Translations under genes and position numbers: made by a program | Assembly: GCF_017591425.1 (NCBI RefSeq) | Contig: NW_024465434.1 | Location: 1,178,001-1,242,000, forward strand | DNA length: 64,000 nucleotides | Direction of reading: 5' to 3' | From: Ochotona curzoniae | Lineage: Eukaryota; Chordata; Mammalia; Lagomorpha; Ochotonidae | Notes under the pieces: model-generated | Databases searched by the model: none | What the model was told of the DNA's origin: nothing | Seen by the model: only the letters and a program-made list of their open reading frames with translations | In this document: in pieces, positions 36,040-47,740 of the stretch | Numbering within the stretch: position 1 is the first letter of the stretch | Layout: each line of letters begins with the position of its first letter

Positions 36040-39000
36040 CTATATAATACAGATTTTATATATTCTACATTATATAATATGGTTATTTAATATATGCTTG
36101 TATATGTGATAATGTTGCATATTGTACATGTGATAATGTTGCATGTCGCATATTGTATATTATATAGATTTTATATATTCTACATTATATTATGGCTGTT
36201 ATATATGCTTGTATATGTGATGTCGCATATTGCATGTGATATATGTCACATATTGCATATGTGATATACGTGCACATTGTTTATGTGATATACAGTGCAT
36301 ATTGTATGTGATGTCACATATTGCATATGTGATAATGTAGCATATTGCATATGTAATATACATCACATATTATATGTGATATATGTCGCATTATATGTGA
36401 TATATGTTGCATATTGCCTATGTGAAAAGTCACATATTGCATATGTGATATGTCGCACATTACATATGTGATATATGTCGCATATTGCATGTGTGATAAG
36501 TCACATATTGCATATGTGATATATGTCGCATATTGCATATGTGATATATGTCACATATTATATGTGATATATGTTGCATATTGCATATGTGATATGTCAC
36601 ATATTGCATATGTGATAAATGGCGCATATTGCATGTGTGATGTACATCACATATTATATGTGATATACATCGCATATTGCATATGTGATAAGCCACATAT
36701 TGCATATGTGATATACATCACATATTATATGTGATATATGTTGCATATTGCGTATGTGATATGTCACATATTGCATATGTGATAAATGGCGCATATTGCA
36801 TGTGTGATGTACATCACATATTATATGTGATATACATCGCATATTGCATATGTGATAAGCCACATATTGCATGTGTGATGTACATCACATATTATATGTG
36901 ATATACATCGCATATTGCATATGTGATAAGTCACATATTGCATATGTGATATACATCGCATATCATGTGATATGTCACATATCGCATATGTGATACACAT
37001 CGCATATTGCATATGTGATAATGTCGCATATTGCATATGTGATAATGTCGCATATTGCATATGTGATATATGTCGCATATTGTATGTGGTATATGTTGCA
37101 TATTGCATATGTGATATGTCGCACATTACATATGTGATATATGTCGCATATTGCATGTGTGATAAGTCACATATTGCATATGTGATATACATCGCATATC
37201 ATGTGATATGTCACATATTGCATATGTGATATGTCGCATATTGCATATGTGATAATGTCGCATATTGCATATGTGATATATGTCGCACATTGCATATGTG
37301 ACACATCACATATTATATGTGATATATGTCACATATTGCATATGTGATAAGTCACATATTGCATATGTGATATATGTCGCATACTGCATATGTGATGTAC
37401 ATCGCATATGTGATATATGTTGCATATTGCATATGTGATAAGTCACATATTGCATTTGTGATATACATCGCATATCATGTGATATGGCACATATTGCATA
37501 TGTGATATGTCACATATTGCATATGTGATAATGTAGCATATTGCATGTGTGATATACGTCGCATATTGCATGTGTGTTATACATCACACATTATATGTGC
37601 TATACGTCGCATATTGCATATGTGATAAGTCACATATTGCATATGTGATATGTCGCACATCACATATGTGATATATGTCGCATATTGCATGTGTGATAAG
37701 TCACATATTGCATATGTGATATATGTCGCATATTGCATATGTGATATATGTCACATATTATATGTGATATATGTTGCATATTGCATATGTGATATGTCAC
37801 ATATTGCATATGTGATAAATGGCGCATATTGCATGTGTGATAATGTCGCATATTGCATATGTGATATATGTCGCATATCATGTGATATGTCACATATTGC
37901 ATATGTGATAATGTTGCATATTGCATATGTGATAAGTCACATATTGCATTTGTGATATACATCGCATATCATGTGATATGGCACATATTGCATATGTGAT
38001 AATGTAGCATACTGCATGTGTGATATACGTCGCATATTGCATGTGTGTTATACATCACATATTATATGTGCTATACGTCGCATATTGCATATGTGATAAG
38101 TCACATATTGCATATGTGATATGTCGCACATTACATATGTGATATATGTCGCATATTGCATATGTGATATATGTCACATATATGTGATATATGTCGCATA
38201 TTGCATATGTGATATATGTCACATATTATATGTGATATATGTTGCATATTGCATATGTGATGTGTCACATATTGCATCTGTGATAATGTCGCATATTGCA
38301 TATGTGATATACATCGCATATTGCATATGTGATAAGCCACATATTGCATATGTGATATACATCACATATTATATGTGATATGTCACATATTGCATATGTG
38401 ATAAATGGCGCATATTGCATGTGTGATGTACATCACATATTATATGTGATATACATCGCATATTGCATATGTGATAAGTCACATATTGCATATGTGATAT
38501 ACATCGCATATCATGTGATATGTCACATATTGCATATGTGATATGTCACATATTGCATATGTGATGATGTCGCATATTGCATATGTGATGATGTCGCATA
38601 TTGCGTATGTGATATATGTCGCATATTACATATGTGATATATGTCACATATTATATGTGATATATGTTGCATATTGCATATGTGATAAGTCACATATTGC
38701 ATCTGTGATATACATCACATATTATATGTGATATATGTTGCATATTGCATATGTGATATGTCGCATATTGCATATGTGATAATGTTGCACATTGCATGTG
38801 TGATATACGTCGCATATTGCATGTGTGTTATACATCACATATTATATGTGCTGTACGTCGCATATTGCATATGTGATAAGTCACATATTGCATATGTGAT
38901 ATGTCGCACATTACATATGTGATATATGTCACATATTGCATGTGTGATAAGTCACATATTGCATATGTGATATATGTCGCATATTGCATATGTGATATGT

Positions 39001-39960
39001 CACATATTGCATATGCGATAATGTCGCATATTGCATATGTGATATACGTCGCATATTGCATATGTGATATATGTCACATATTATATGTGATATATGTCGC
39101 ATATTGCATGTGTGATAAGTCACATATTGCATGTGTGATATACATCGCATATCATGTGATATGTCGCATATTGCATATGTGATATGTCGCATATTGCATA
39201 TGTGAAAATGTCGCATATTGCATATGTGATAATGTCGCATATTGCATATGTGATATACGTCGCATATTGCATATGTGATAATGTCGCATATTGCATATGT
39301 GATAATGTCGCATATTGCATATGTGATAATGTCGCATATTGCATATGTGATAATGTCGCATATTGCATATGTGATATACATCACATATTATGTGATATAT
39401 GTTGCATATTGCATATGTGATAAGTCACATATTGCATATTTGATATATGTCGCATATTGCATGTGTGATAATGTCACATACGCGATATACGTCGCATATT
39501 GCATATGATGTAACGCATATTGCATGTGATATATGTCACAAATTGCATATGTGATAATATCGCATATTTTATGTGATATATGTCGCATATTGCATATGGT
39601 ATGACGCATATTGCATGTGATATATGTCACATATTGCATATGTGATAATATTGCATATTTAATGATATATGTCACATATTGCATATGTCGCATATTATAT
39701 GTGATGTCACATATTGCATATGTCGCATATTGTGACATATGTCGCATATTGCATGTGATATATCACATATTGCATATGTGATCTACATCACATTATATAG
39801 TGTATAGATTTTATATTTCTACATTATATATTATGGCTATTATATAATATGCTTGTATATGTGATAATGTCGCATATTGTATGTGATATATGTCGCATAT
39901 TGATACATGATGTATGTTGCATATTGTATATGATGCAGTAAGTAAATTACAATATATTTG
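36040..39960. repeat. Satellite-like array, 23-25 bp palindromic monomer
   Basis: Roughly 150 tandem copies of a 23-25 bp monomer of type CGCATATTGCATATGTGATA plus a short linker (ATGT, TATGT, AGT, TACAT). The core CACATAT-TGC-ATATGTG has two 7-bp arms that are exact reverse complements. A shorter form has a single T in the centre. Monomers with a perfect 24-bp period run at 39,220-39,370. Longer duplications are superimposed. Related segments containing AGATTTTATAT and TATATGCTTGTATATGTGAT recur at 36,050-36,110, 36,165-36,220 and 39,805-39,865. Open frames on both strands result from the repeat and are not genes. Confidence 0.95.
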
Positions 39961-40199
39961 GTTACATATTTATGTGTATATGCAACATAAGTATATATAC
40001 ACGTTTCATGTCTCAATAAACCAAGTGTACAAATTTGTAGAAAAAGATTATGAGAAAAGTTTGTGTATGCCACTAAGAAAATGTTATGTAAAATTGAAAC
40101 AATTTGGTAATTCTAAACCAACCTTTAAATACCTATAATAATTTAATAATACTGTGAAAAATAACTAAAGGAATTAAAATATTATACAAAGACATATTC
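39961..40199. other. Unassigned AT-rich DNA
   Basis: Flank of the array, with no feature recognised. Confidence 0.5.
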
Positions 40200-40640
40200 A
40201 ATCAATGCAAAATAAAGCAATAATGTCTGGAATATGAAGAGCTGAGACATGCAGCAAACTAAAGGCAAAATGTCATATTTTCATCTAAATGTATCAATTA
40301 TACCATTTAATCTGGATAGATGAAGCAGTTAATCCAAAGATTAGAAAAGCTCCTACTATGCACTGTTCCCACATCATTACTTAAGGTTCAGAAGTATAAA
40401 GCATAAATAAACTGAAGATAAAAATAAGTGATATAAAATGGAAATAACAAAGCATGGATGGGTATGCAAATATTACACAAAGCACTTTAGAACAAGAAAT
40501 GATACTACAGGCATAAAGGGATATTTGAAAATGTTTGAGGTTTCCAATCACCAATGATAAAACAATTATAAACAAAGATAACATCCCCCAATGCTCCAAA
40601 CAATGGGAGAATAGAAAATATAAACAGTAATTGGAAGCAT
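40200..40640 (+). mobile_element. L1 ORF2 N-terminal fragment (probable)
   Basis: The sense wording at 40,400-40,570 follows the order of the L1 endonuclease region (up to ACAATTATAAACAAAG). Strongly diverged. Confidence 0.45.
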
Positions 40641-40851
40641 GTTTGATGTTACTTTAAATCAAAGGCTAGCAAGGCGAAATATCAACATGAAAATGTGAAA
40701 TTTTAAAAGACCTATCAGACCTATGAATGTCCAATGAAGCGTAATACATATTCCTCTCAGAAGCGTAAGGAAACATTCCAAGTTAGTCCATTTTCTACAA
40801 TACAAAACAAATTGAAACAGGGATTATTTCTGAGTGTGTTCCAGTCACTAT
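40641..40851. other. Unassigned, probably L1-derived
   Basis: A-rich sense-strand sequence with no clear match. Confidence 0.3.
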
Positions 40852-41175
40852 ATTTTATATTATTAAAGATTTATTTTTATTATTGGAAAGGCAGATATAC
40901 AGAGAGGAGAGACAGAGAGGAAGATCTTCCTTCTGATGATTCACTCCCCAAGTGAGCACAACCGCCGATGCTATGCCAATCCGAAGCCAGGAGCCTCTTC
41001 CGGGTCTCCCATGCGGGTGCAGGTCCCAAAGCTTTGGGCCGTCCTCAACTGCTTTCCCGGGCCACAGGCAGGGAGCTGGAAGGGAAGCAGGGCTGCCGGG
41101 ATAGAACCGGCGCCCACATGTGATCCCGGGCGTGCAAGGCAAGGACCTTAACCACTGCACCACCATGCCGGGCCC
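40852..41175 (-). mobile_element. C-type SINE
   Basis: Full-length antisense SINE of the young type (TTTTTATTATTGG tail), flanked by TCCAGTCACTAT at 40,840-40,851 and 41,176-41,187 (12 bp, perfect). Confidence 0.94.
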
Positions 41176-41614
41176 TCCAGTCACTATTAAATGAAACATG
41201 CATTAGTAATTAAAGGAATTTGGTAAATTCACAAACACCTATAGTCTGAATAAGAAATCCTAAGAAGGAAATAATGATAATAAACGCATGCATGCCAAAT
41301 GCTAGGGCATCTAGCTACATGACACAAATATTAATGCATTTAAGGGGAGATAAAGACCCCAACACAACAGTAGGGGACCTTAACACCCTGGTCATATCAA
41401 TGGACAGATTAAGTCAGAAACTCCAGAAGGAAAACCCAGCTAAGACAATAGAACAAATGGGCTTAATTGATAGCTACAGAACCTTCCTATAGTCACAGAA
41501 TACTTTGTTTTTCATCAGCACAAAGAACCTTCTCCAGAACTGATCATGTGTTACAGGCCACAAAACAAGCCTCAACAAATTTTCAAAAATCAAAATCATA
41601 CCATGGATTTTTTT

Positions 41615-44600
41615 TAAACTGGATTAATCAATTTTAATAGAGATTCCTGAACATGGCTTGTCTATTTTAGTATTCTTTGGGGCCCTTGTGATAATATATT
41701 CAGGGGGCTTTTGTCTTTATTTTTCCCATACTAATATCTTATTTTTTTCCCTGTATCTGGAGTCAGGGGAGAAACAGACACAGAAGCCCCACCCAGCCTC
41801 CCCCCATGCCAGGTCCCCAATGAAAGGCATGCTCAAGCAGTTTTGATAGTGCAGCAGTTCTGAATTGCTGCCAGTCTTACAGTTCCAATTACGATGAAAT
41901 CTATTTAGAGTCCACTGGCTGACATAGTCTCTTCATGGTTGGGGTTCTGAGATCAGCAGTTCAGTTGGAGGGATTTCCAAAGAAACTTTGTTTGAGGTGA
42001 TCCCAGACCCAATTCTTGTGTGTGCTTGCCAGTACATGGTCTGGCACAGTCAGTCTCCCCAGTCAGCTTATGCACATGCTGATGGTTGTAATTGCTGGGT
42101 CAGTTCTGTTCCCAGCCCTGTCTTCTACCTTCTACTTGAACCAATGGTTGTTGCAGTCCAGTCCAATCCTGCCCACTTCATACTTGGCCCTCATGCAAAC
42201 CAGTGGGAACTGCAGCCTAGTTGGGGTGACTCCTCATAACCCCCACCAGACCTGCCCGCTACCCTGGTTTCCATGCTTTCCAGTGGGAGTGATAACGCAA
42301 GAGGGAGGTGCCCACTATTTCCCTACTAGGCCACTCCCACTCCTGGAGCATGCACTCTCCAGTGGTTCTGCAGTTGAACTTGACAGATTTAGCTCCCAGT
42401 GCCAGCCTCTTTGCCACAGCATCAGCTGACAGCCCATCCAACCCTCACCCACTCCAATTTTTGTTTGCACCAGTCGAAACAATCAACCCAACCTAGCTTT
42501 TCCCTGAGCTCACATGAGGCCCACAGGTGTTGTAGCTCTGCCTGGTCTGGTCTGCCCCATCCCAACTCATGATCTCCTGTGGGAGTGGCTGTGCAGCAGG
42601 GGAGCCCACATTCCCCCTGCTGGCTTTGCCCTCTTTCCCTGGTTCTCACATGTGCTGTTTGGTTGCTGCGGCCATATCTGGTATGGCTTACCTTACCTTG
42701 GCATTCGCTAAAGTGCCCTGGTTTGTGCTGAACCAAACCTGGCTTGACCACACTCTATTCTGGTGCTTGGTTTCGCCAGTAGGTGATGTGAACTGGTTCA
42801 GCCTGGTCTGACCCTAACCTATGCCATATGTATGTTGGTGGGTATCTTCTTTGGCCTGGTCTGGGTTGCTCCCTGTCATTCTTCTGCTCACCTGCAGGGA
42901 CTGTGTTCTGTCAAAGTAATTTCCCAAGCTCCTCCATCAAAACCTTTCCCCATGCCAGATCCTGCACATACTGGTGGGTCCACGCACATGCTGATGGGTG
43001 CATTTCTGTCTAGCCACCACTGCCCCTGTCCTGGTTTTTATGCTCTCCAGTGGGAGTGGCTGTCCAACCAGGGGAGCCCACATTCCCCCTGCTGGTTTTG
43101 CCCGCTCCCCGCCTGGTTCTCACACATGCTGTTTGGGCACTGCAGTTACATCTGGTAAGGCTCACCTCACCTTGGCATTCCATTATGTACACTAGTTAGT
43201 GTCGAACCAAACCTGGTCCGATCCACACTCTATTCTGGTGCTCAGATTTGCCGGCAGGTGATGTGAACTAATTCAGCCTGGTCTGCACCTGAACTATGCC
43301 AAATGTATGCTGGTGGGTATCTTTGTCTGACCTGGTCTGGGTTTCTCCTTATCATGGTTCTTGTGCACACCTGCAGGGATTGTGTCCTGACAGAGGAGTT
43401 TCCCAAGCTCCTCCATCAGAACCTCTCCCTATGCCAGATCCTACACATACTGGTGGGTCCATTGGTCAGCTCTCCTTGCTGGCCTTCAATCCATTCCAGG
43501 TTCTTATTATTGCATGTTTCAGCCAAGCCAAGCCTTGTCCATACCCAGACACTGCTCACACATGGCTCAGTAGGGGCAGAGACCTAGCCTAGTCTGCTCT
43601 ACATCTACCCAGGTTCTCCAGAGCACCAGATGGTGCTGGCATTTAGCCCAGTTAGGTACACCCAGTTCCAGTTCACACTTGTGCCAAGGGAGATTGCAGC
43701 CATATCCAGACCAGGATGCAGCCCCCACTTTAGTCCCCAACTCTCCCTTGGGAACCCCAACCCAGCAAGGGTGCACTCTCACAACTCCCCAACCAATCCT
43801 ATTCCCAGCCCTAGATTATGCACATGCCAGTGGTTGCTCTCAGTTGGCTTAGCCCCTCCCCTGTCTCAACCTTTGCCTTTGATGCTGTGGCCTAGTATCT
43901 TTGGCTCATGCAGACCAGTTGGTGTAAGAGCCTAGCTCGGCATGACCTGTGCTCCATCCTGATTTCTGTTGAGAGTTGAGGTTTGCTCGGCCCTGTCTGG
44001 TCAACCCTCTTCCAGTTGCAGCTCGGCCCACCCCACATCCTATTTTAGAATGCACATTTGGGTGCTGCTGCCTTGACCTGCCCAGAGTGTTCTTGGTTCC
44101 TTTACGTGTAAGTGATGGCAGGTTCCAGGGTCACACCTAGCTCAGTGTATCACCACCCCAGCTCATGAGCTAAACAGTGGGACTTGTATTTCCATAGGAT
44201 TGGCCCACACTTCCCCTACAGAATCTACCCCCAGACCTGGTTTTCTCAATTGCTGGCTAGTGTCTTGACCCTGCCAATGTGACCCTCCCACTGTTCCACC
44301 ACCCAGGCAGGTACTGGTACCTTGCCTTTCTAGACAGGCCCCAGCCATAGCTTTCGTGTGGACTGGTGTGTGGCAGTCAATGATGCTCTATGCTAATGGC
44401 CCATCTCAGGATTGCTAATTGGGTTGGTGAATCAGTCTGGCCCAAATAGATCTTGTGAAAGTCCCCTCCAAACCACCAGGTCTCAGTCCCCACGCTCGCC
44501 AGAAAGTTCTGTGACCCCGTCGCTGGAACTCACCCAGAATTCATCCCTCACCTACACTTACACTTGGCCTTATCCATACGTGGCCCTAGGCAGCAAGTAC

Positions 44601-44905
44601 ATATCCTAAAAACTCACCACTGACTGCTCCACTGGGCGGCCAGCAGGCAGAGCCTCTTGCTTAATAGGCACATTGGCCACCCAAAGCCTAGGACTTGGTC
44701 ACTGCCCTTCGGCAATGGCTCTGGCCTGAGTCCCCAGCATTGGGTGTGGTCTTGCTGAGGCACCGCCTACTGCTGCCACACTGCAGGGAGCTGCAATCCC
44801 ATGGTCAAACCCTGCCCAAACTCTTCCTGCTGCAAGATATTAGAGCCAGAGTGGCCTTAATCCAGTTCCCAAGTTTCCCTCATGGTGTACTTACATACCA
44901 GGCAT
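41615..44905 (-). mobile_element. GC-rich retroposon, second copy
   Basis: The same family and orientation as 21,057-24,253; order and wording agree from about 41,780 to 44,690. It has a T-rich left border (GATTTTTTTTAAA) and a left 150 bp unlike the first copy. It also differs by a tandem duplication of about 475 bp (42,545-43,495) and lacks about 245 bp near 44,015 that the first copy keeps at 23,165-23,395. It sits in L1 ORF2 between matching CCATG contexts. No intact protein frame. Confidence 0.7.
42545..43495. repeat. About 475-bp tandem duplication
   Basis: Two diverged copies side by side: GGGAGTGGCT at 42,581 and 43,052 (471 bp apart), CCTGCAGGGA at 42,891 and 43,370 (479 bp apart). 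The other long copy has this unit once (around 22,140-22,560). Confidence 0.88.
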
Positions 44906-45148
44906 CTCTCAGACCATCATGGAATGAAATCAGAGACTAGTAAGACAAAATACCCCAGGAAATATGTAAATGCCTGGAAACTGAACTACATGAACAATGG
45001 CTTATAGAACAATCAAAAGGGAAATAAATAAATCCTTGCAAAGAATGAAGGCATTATCACAATATTTTAAAACTTGTAAGATACAGTCAAGGTGCTGGCA
45101 AGAGTTCAATGTGATCAGTGCCTATTTCAAGAAACTAGAAATCAGCAG

Positions 45149-46115
45149 AAGATTGGATAAGAAAGCTTTGGCTCGGGCCCGGCGCGGTGGCGCAGTGGTA
45201 AAGGTCCTCGTCTTGCACTCCCGGGATCCCATATGAGCGCTGGTTCTATCCCGGCAGCCCCGCTTCCCTTCCAGCTCCCTGCCTGTGGCCCGGGAAAGCA
45301 GGCGAGGATGGCCCAAAGCTTTGGGACCCTGCACCCATGTGGGAGACCCGGGAGAGGCTCCGAGGCTCCTGGCTTCGGATTGGCATAGCATCGGCCGTTG
45401 TGCTCACTTGGGGAGTGAATCATCGGATGGAAGATCTTCCTCTCTGTCTCTCCTCTCTGTATATCTGCCTTTCCAATAAATAAATAATAAAAATAAATCT
45501 TTAAAAAAAAAGAAAGCTTTGGCTCATCTACTCCATGGAATACTACTCAGCTATTAAAAAAAACAAAATGCAGTTCTTTGTGGCTAAATGGGCCCAACCG
45601 GAAACTATAATGCTAAGGGAAATGAGCGAATCCCAAAAGGTTAGATACCACATGTTTGCTTTAATCTAACCTGTATAATTTTTTTTTCTTTTTGTTTGTT
45701 TTTGAACCTGTCATTGATACTATCTCAACCCATGTGTATTGAAAAATTGAAATGGCATTATTTCTAACATATTGTCTACTCAATATTATGTCAATTAATT
45801 CCATGACACTGTATATTGTTGCTGATGTTTTGTTGTGGCTTTTAACTGACCAGGACTTTACTCTGCTAGCTCTGCCCTCAGACCAGGGAGGGTCACCCCA
45901 AGTGGCCACTGGGCTTGTCTGGGAAATAGGATGCTGGACTCTATGCTGGGAATATGCTTGCAACGAAGGAATCTCAACTGAACTTGAACTGTGGTTATGC
46001 AGCAAGGTGGAGGAATCCACCATGGTGGGAGGGTGGGGGGAATCCCAGTACCTAAAAAACTGTTTCACATAATACAATGTTACTAACAATAAAAAAGATG
46101 CAAAAAAAAAAAAAC
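45149..46115 (+). mobile_element. 5'-truncated lagomorph L1, 3' end
   Basis: It starts near the end of ORF2 and carries the lagomorph 3' UTR (GGAGGAATCCACCATGG at 46,010; TTTCACATAATACAATG near 46,065) and an A tail ending at 46,114. The flanks CTAGAAATCAGCAG (45,135-45,148) and CTAGAAAGGCAGCAG (46,116-46,130) form an imperfect target duplication. A SINE is inserted near its 5' end. Confidence 0.82.
45175..45509 (+). mobile_element. C-type SINE, best preserved copy
   Basis: Full-length sense SINE with a polymerase III A box TGGCGCAGTGG (45,188-45,198), B box GGTTCTATCCC (45,242-45,252) and an AATAAATAAATAATAA tail. Perfect 16-bp target duplication AAGAAAGCTTTGGCTC (45,159-45,174 and 45,510-45,525). 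Its high CpG content and clean duplication make it the youngest looking copy here and a good reference for the family. Confidence 0.96.
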
Positions 46116-46880
46116 CTAGAAAGGCAGCAGGCAAATGAGCTAAGTACAAAAAACAAAATAATCCAAACACTAGTGAACATAAAATAGAGATTAAACTATA
46201 TATATGATCAACAAATCAAAGAGATGGTTCTTTGAGAAAATAAAATTAAAAAATAGATATCCAGCAGCGCAACTAGTAAGAAAATAAAAAGAGAGAAATA
46301 GAACCAGAGACAAAAAGAAAATATAACAATGGAGACCTCACATACACAGAATGACCAGGAATTATTACAAACTACGTGCCAATAAATGTGAAGATCTAGA
46401 ATAAACTGACAAATTTCTTGGCACATACAACTTACTAAGACTGAATCATGAGGTAATTCACAATTTAATTCATGCATAACCAGCATGGACATTAAATCAG
46501 TAACTCCCTCTCAAAACAAAAAGCCCAAGACTGGATGGATTCACTGAATTCTACCAAACATTCCAAGAGGAATTCACTTCAATGCTCCACAAGCTATTCA
46601 AAATAACAGAAATGGAGGCCATCCTTTCAAACTCTTTCTATGAAGTCAATATCATCATAACACCCAACTAACACAAAATCAGGAAAGAACTCAAGGCCAA
46701 CATCACTGATGAATATAGATGCAAAAATCTTCAAGAAAATATTAGCTACAAGAATCCGACCATACATCAGACGATACACCCAGGCCTGGTTGGATTTATC
46801 CCTGGCATGAGGGATGCTTTAACATATGCAAATCAATAGATATAATATACTCCATTAACAAATTGAATAAAAATTATAAT

Positions 46881-47220
46881 AAGCATATATTCATTATATA
46901 TATTCTCATATAAATATATTCTCATAGATGAACTGTATTATGGAGACTAATATGTTGCAGTATGTATCTCTACCCCCAAATAAAAGGATGACTCCAAATG
47001 AAATTGTTAAACCTTCCTTGACAATTTGATACTAGATTTTCTACCATGGCCTATACCTACAATGCCATGATACATATTAGGTAAATGGTGGGAGGAGAAA
47101 GTATGAAGAGAAGAAGGGTACAGGGAAGGCAGAAATTCCCTTACCTATCAAACTGAATTAAGGAAAACAATAACAGCTAAGAAAAAAATCTGACAACCAT
47201 ACCTTAACAAGAAATCTCTT
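46881..47220. other. Unassigned, possibly L1 3' sequence
   Basis: The GGTGGGAGGAGAAAG stretch near 47,090 is reminiscent of an L1 untranslated region. Not secure. Confidence 0.3.
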
Positions 47221-47224
47221 CTGG

Positions 47225-47740
47225 TAGTTCAAGATGGCCAAGTAGAGAAAGTCAGGATTCTTACATTCCAATGAGAACATCAATCCAGGTATTTCTAGAA
47301 TGGAGTGTCCAGGGAAAAGCATTTGAGCAGAATAAGACAGCAGTGGAAACACAGAACATTGACAGTAGGCGTAGGCAGCAGGCCTGGCAAGCTTCTCATG
47401 GACAGAGACTCCAGATGAATTGTTCTACAATCACAGAGCCAAAGTGCCTCTATAAATCTGACCATCCTGAGACAGCATCTGTGGGACGTGTCTCCTCTAC
47501 CTGGCATTAGTGTGATTTCTGGGGCTCTGGATCTAGAGCAGAGTGAGGAGTCTGTAAGACCGTGGTGTGTGGTATGTCAAATTTATATCTTTGTCATGTG
47601 TGGGGTTGGGGTAGGAAGTAGTCCAGTTCTCTCTCAGCCTTGGGCAAGGACATCAGGAAGTCCAGAGGCAGGAAAGCAGTCCCCTTGGCACACTGGACTC
47701 TGCCTCAAAGTCATTAATGGAATCTGTTTTGCAGCTGCCT
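47225..47740 (+). mobile_element. L1 5' UTR-like block
   Basis: It begins TTCAAGATGGCCAAGTAG, a typical mammalian L1 start, and is more GC-rich than its surroundings. ORF1 does not follow. Confidence 0.45.

Larger units (their letters stand above)
41188..46880 (+). mobile_element. Lagomorph L1, host of a nested cluster
   Basis: Sense ORF2 in three pieces: endonuclease part at 41,188-41,614, a middle piece at 44,905-45,148 and the RT part at 46,131-46,880. The pieces join in the right order once the inserts at 41,615-44,905 and 45,149-46,115 are removed. Many stops make it inactive. The 41,340-41,600 stretch is a close relative of 50,360-50,640. Confidence 0.85.

Noticed and set aside
36314..39747. 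Many open frames of 60-150 codons on both strands within the 24-bp array, with repeating H-I-C-N-M or I-A-Y-V-I patterns
   Set aside because: They arise because the monomer lacks stops in several frames. They occur on both strands, start anywhere and have no conserved start context, so they are repeat artefacts.
36240..39790. Resemblance to a CRISPR array (regular short palindromic repeats)
   Set aside because: There are no unique spacers: linkers are 3-6 bp and themselves repeated. The context is mammalian nuclear DNA, so it is an ordinary tandem satellite.
45175..45509. A functional tRNA gene at the SINE head
   Set aside because: A and B boxes are present, but the cloverleaf cannot form around them and the sequence continues into the SINE body and tail.
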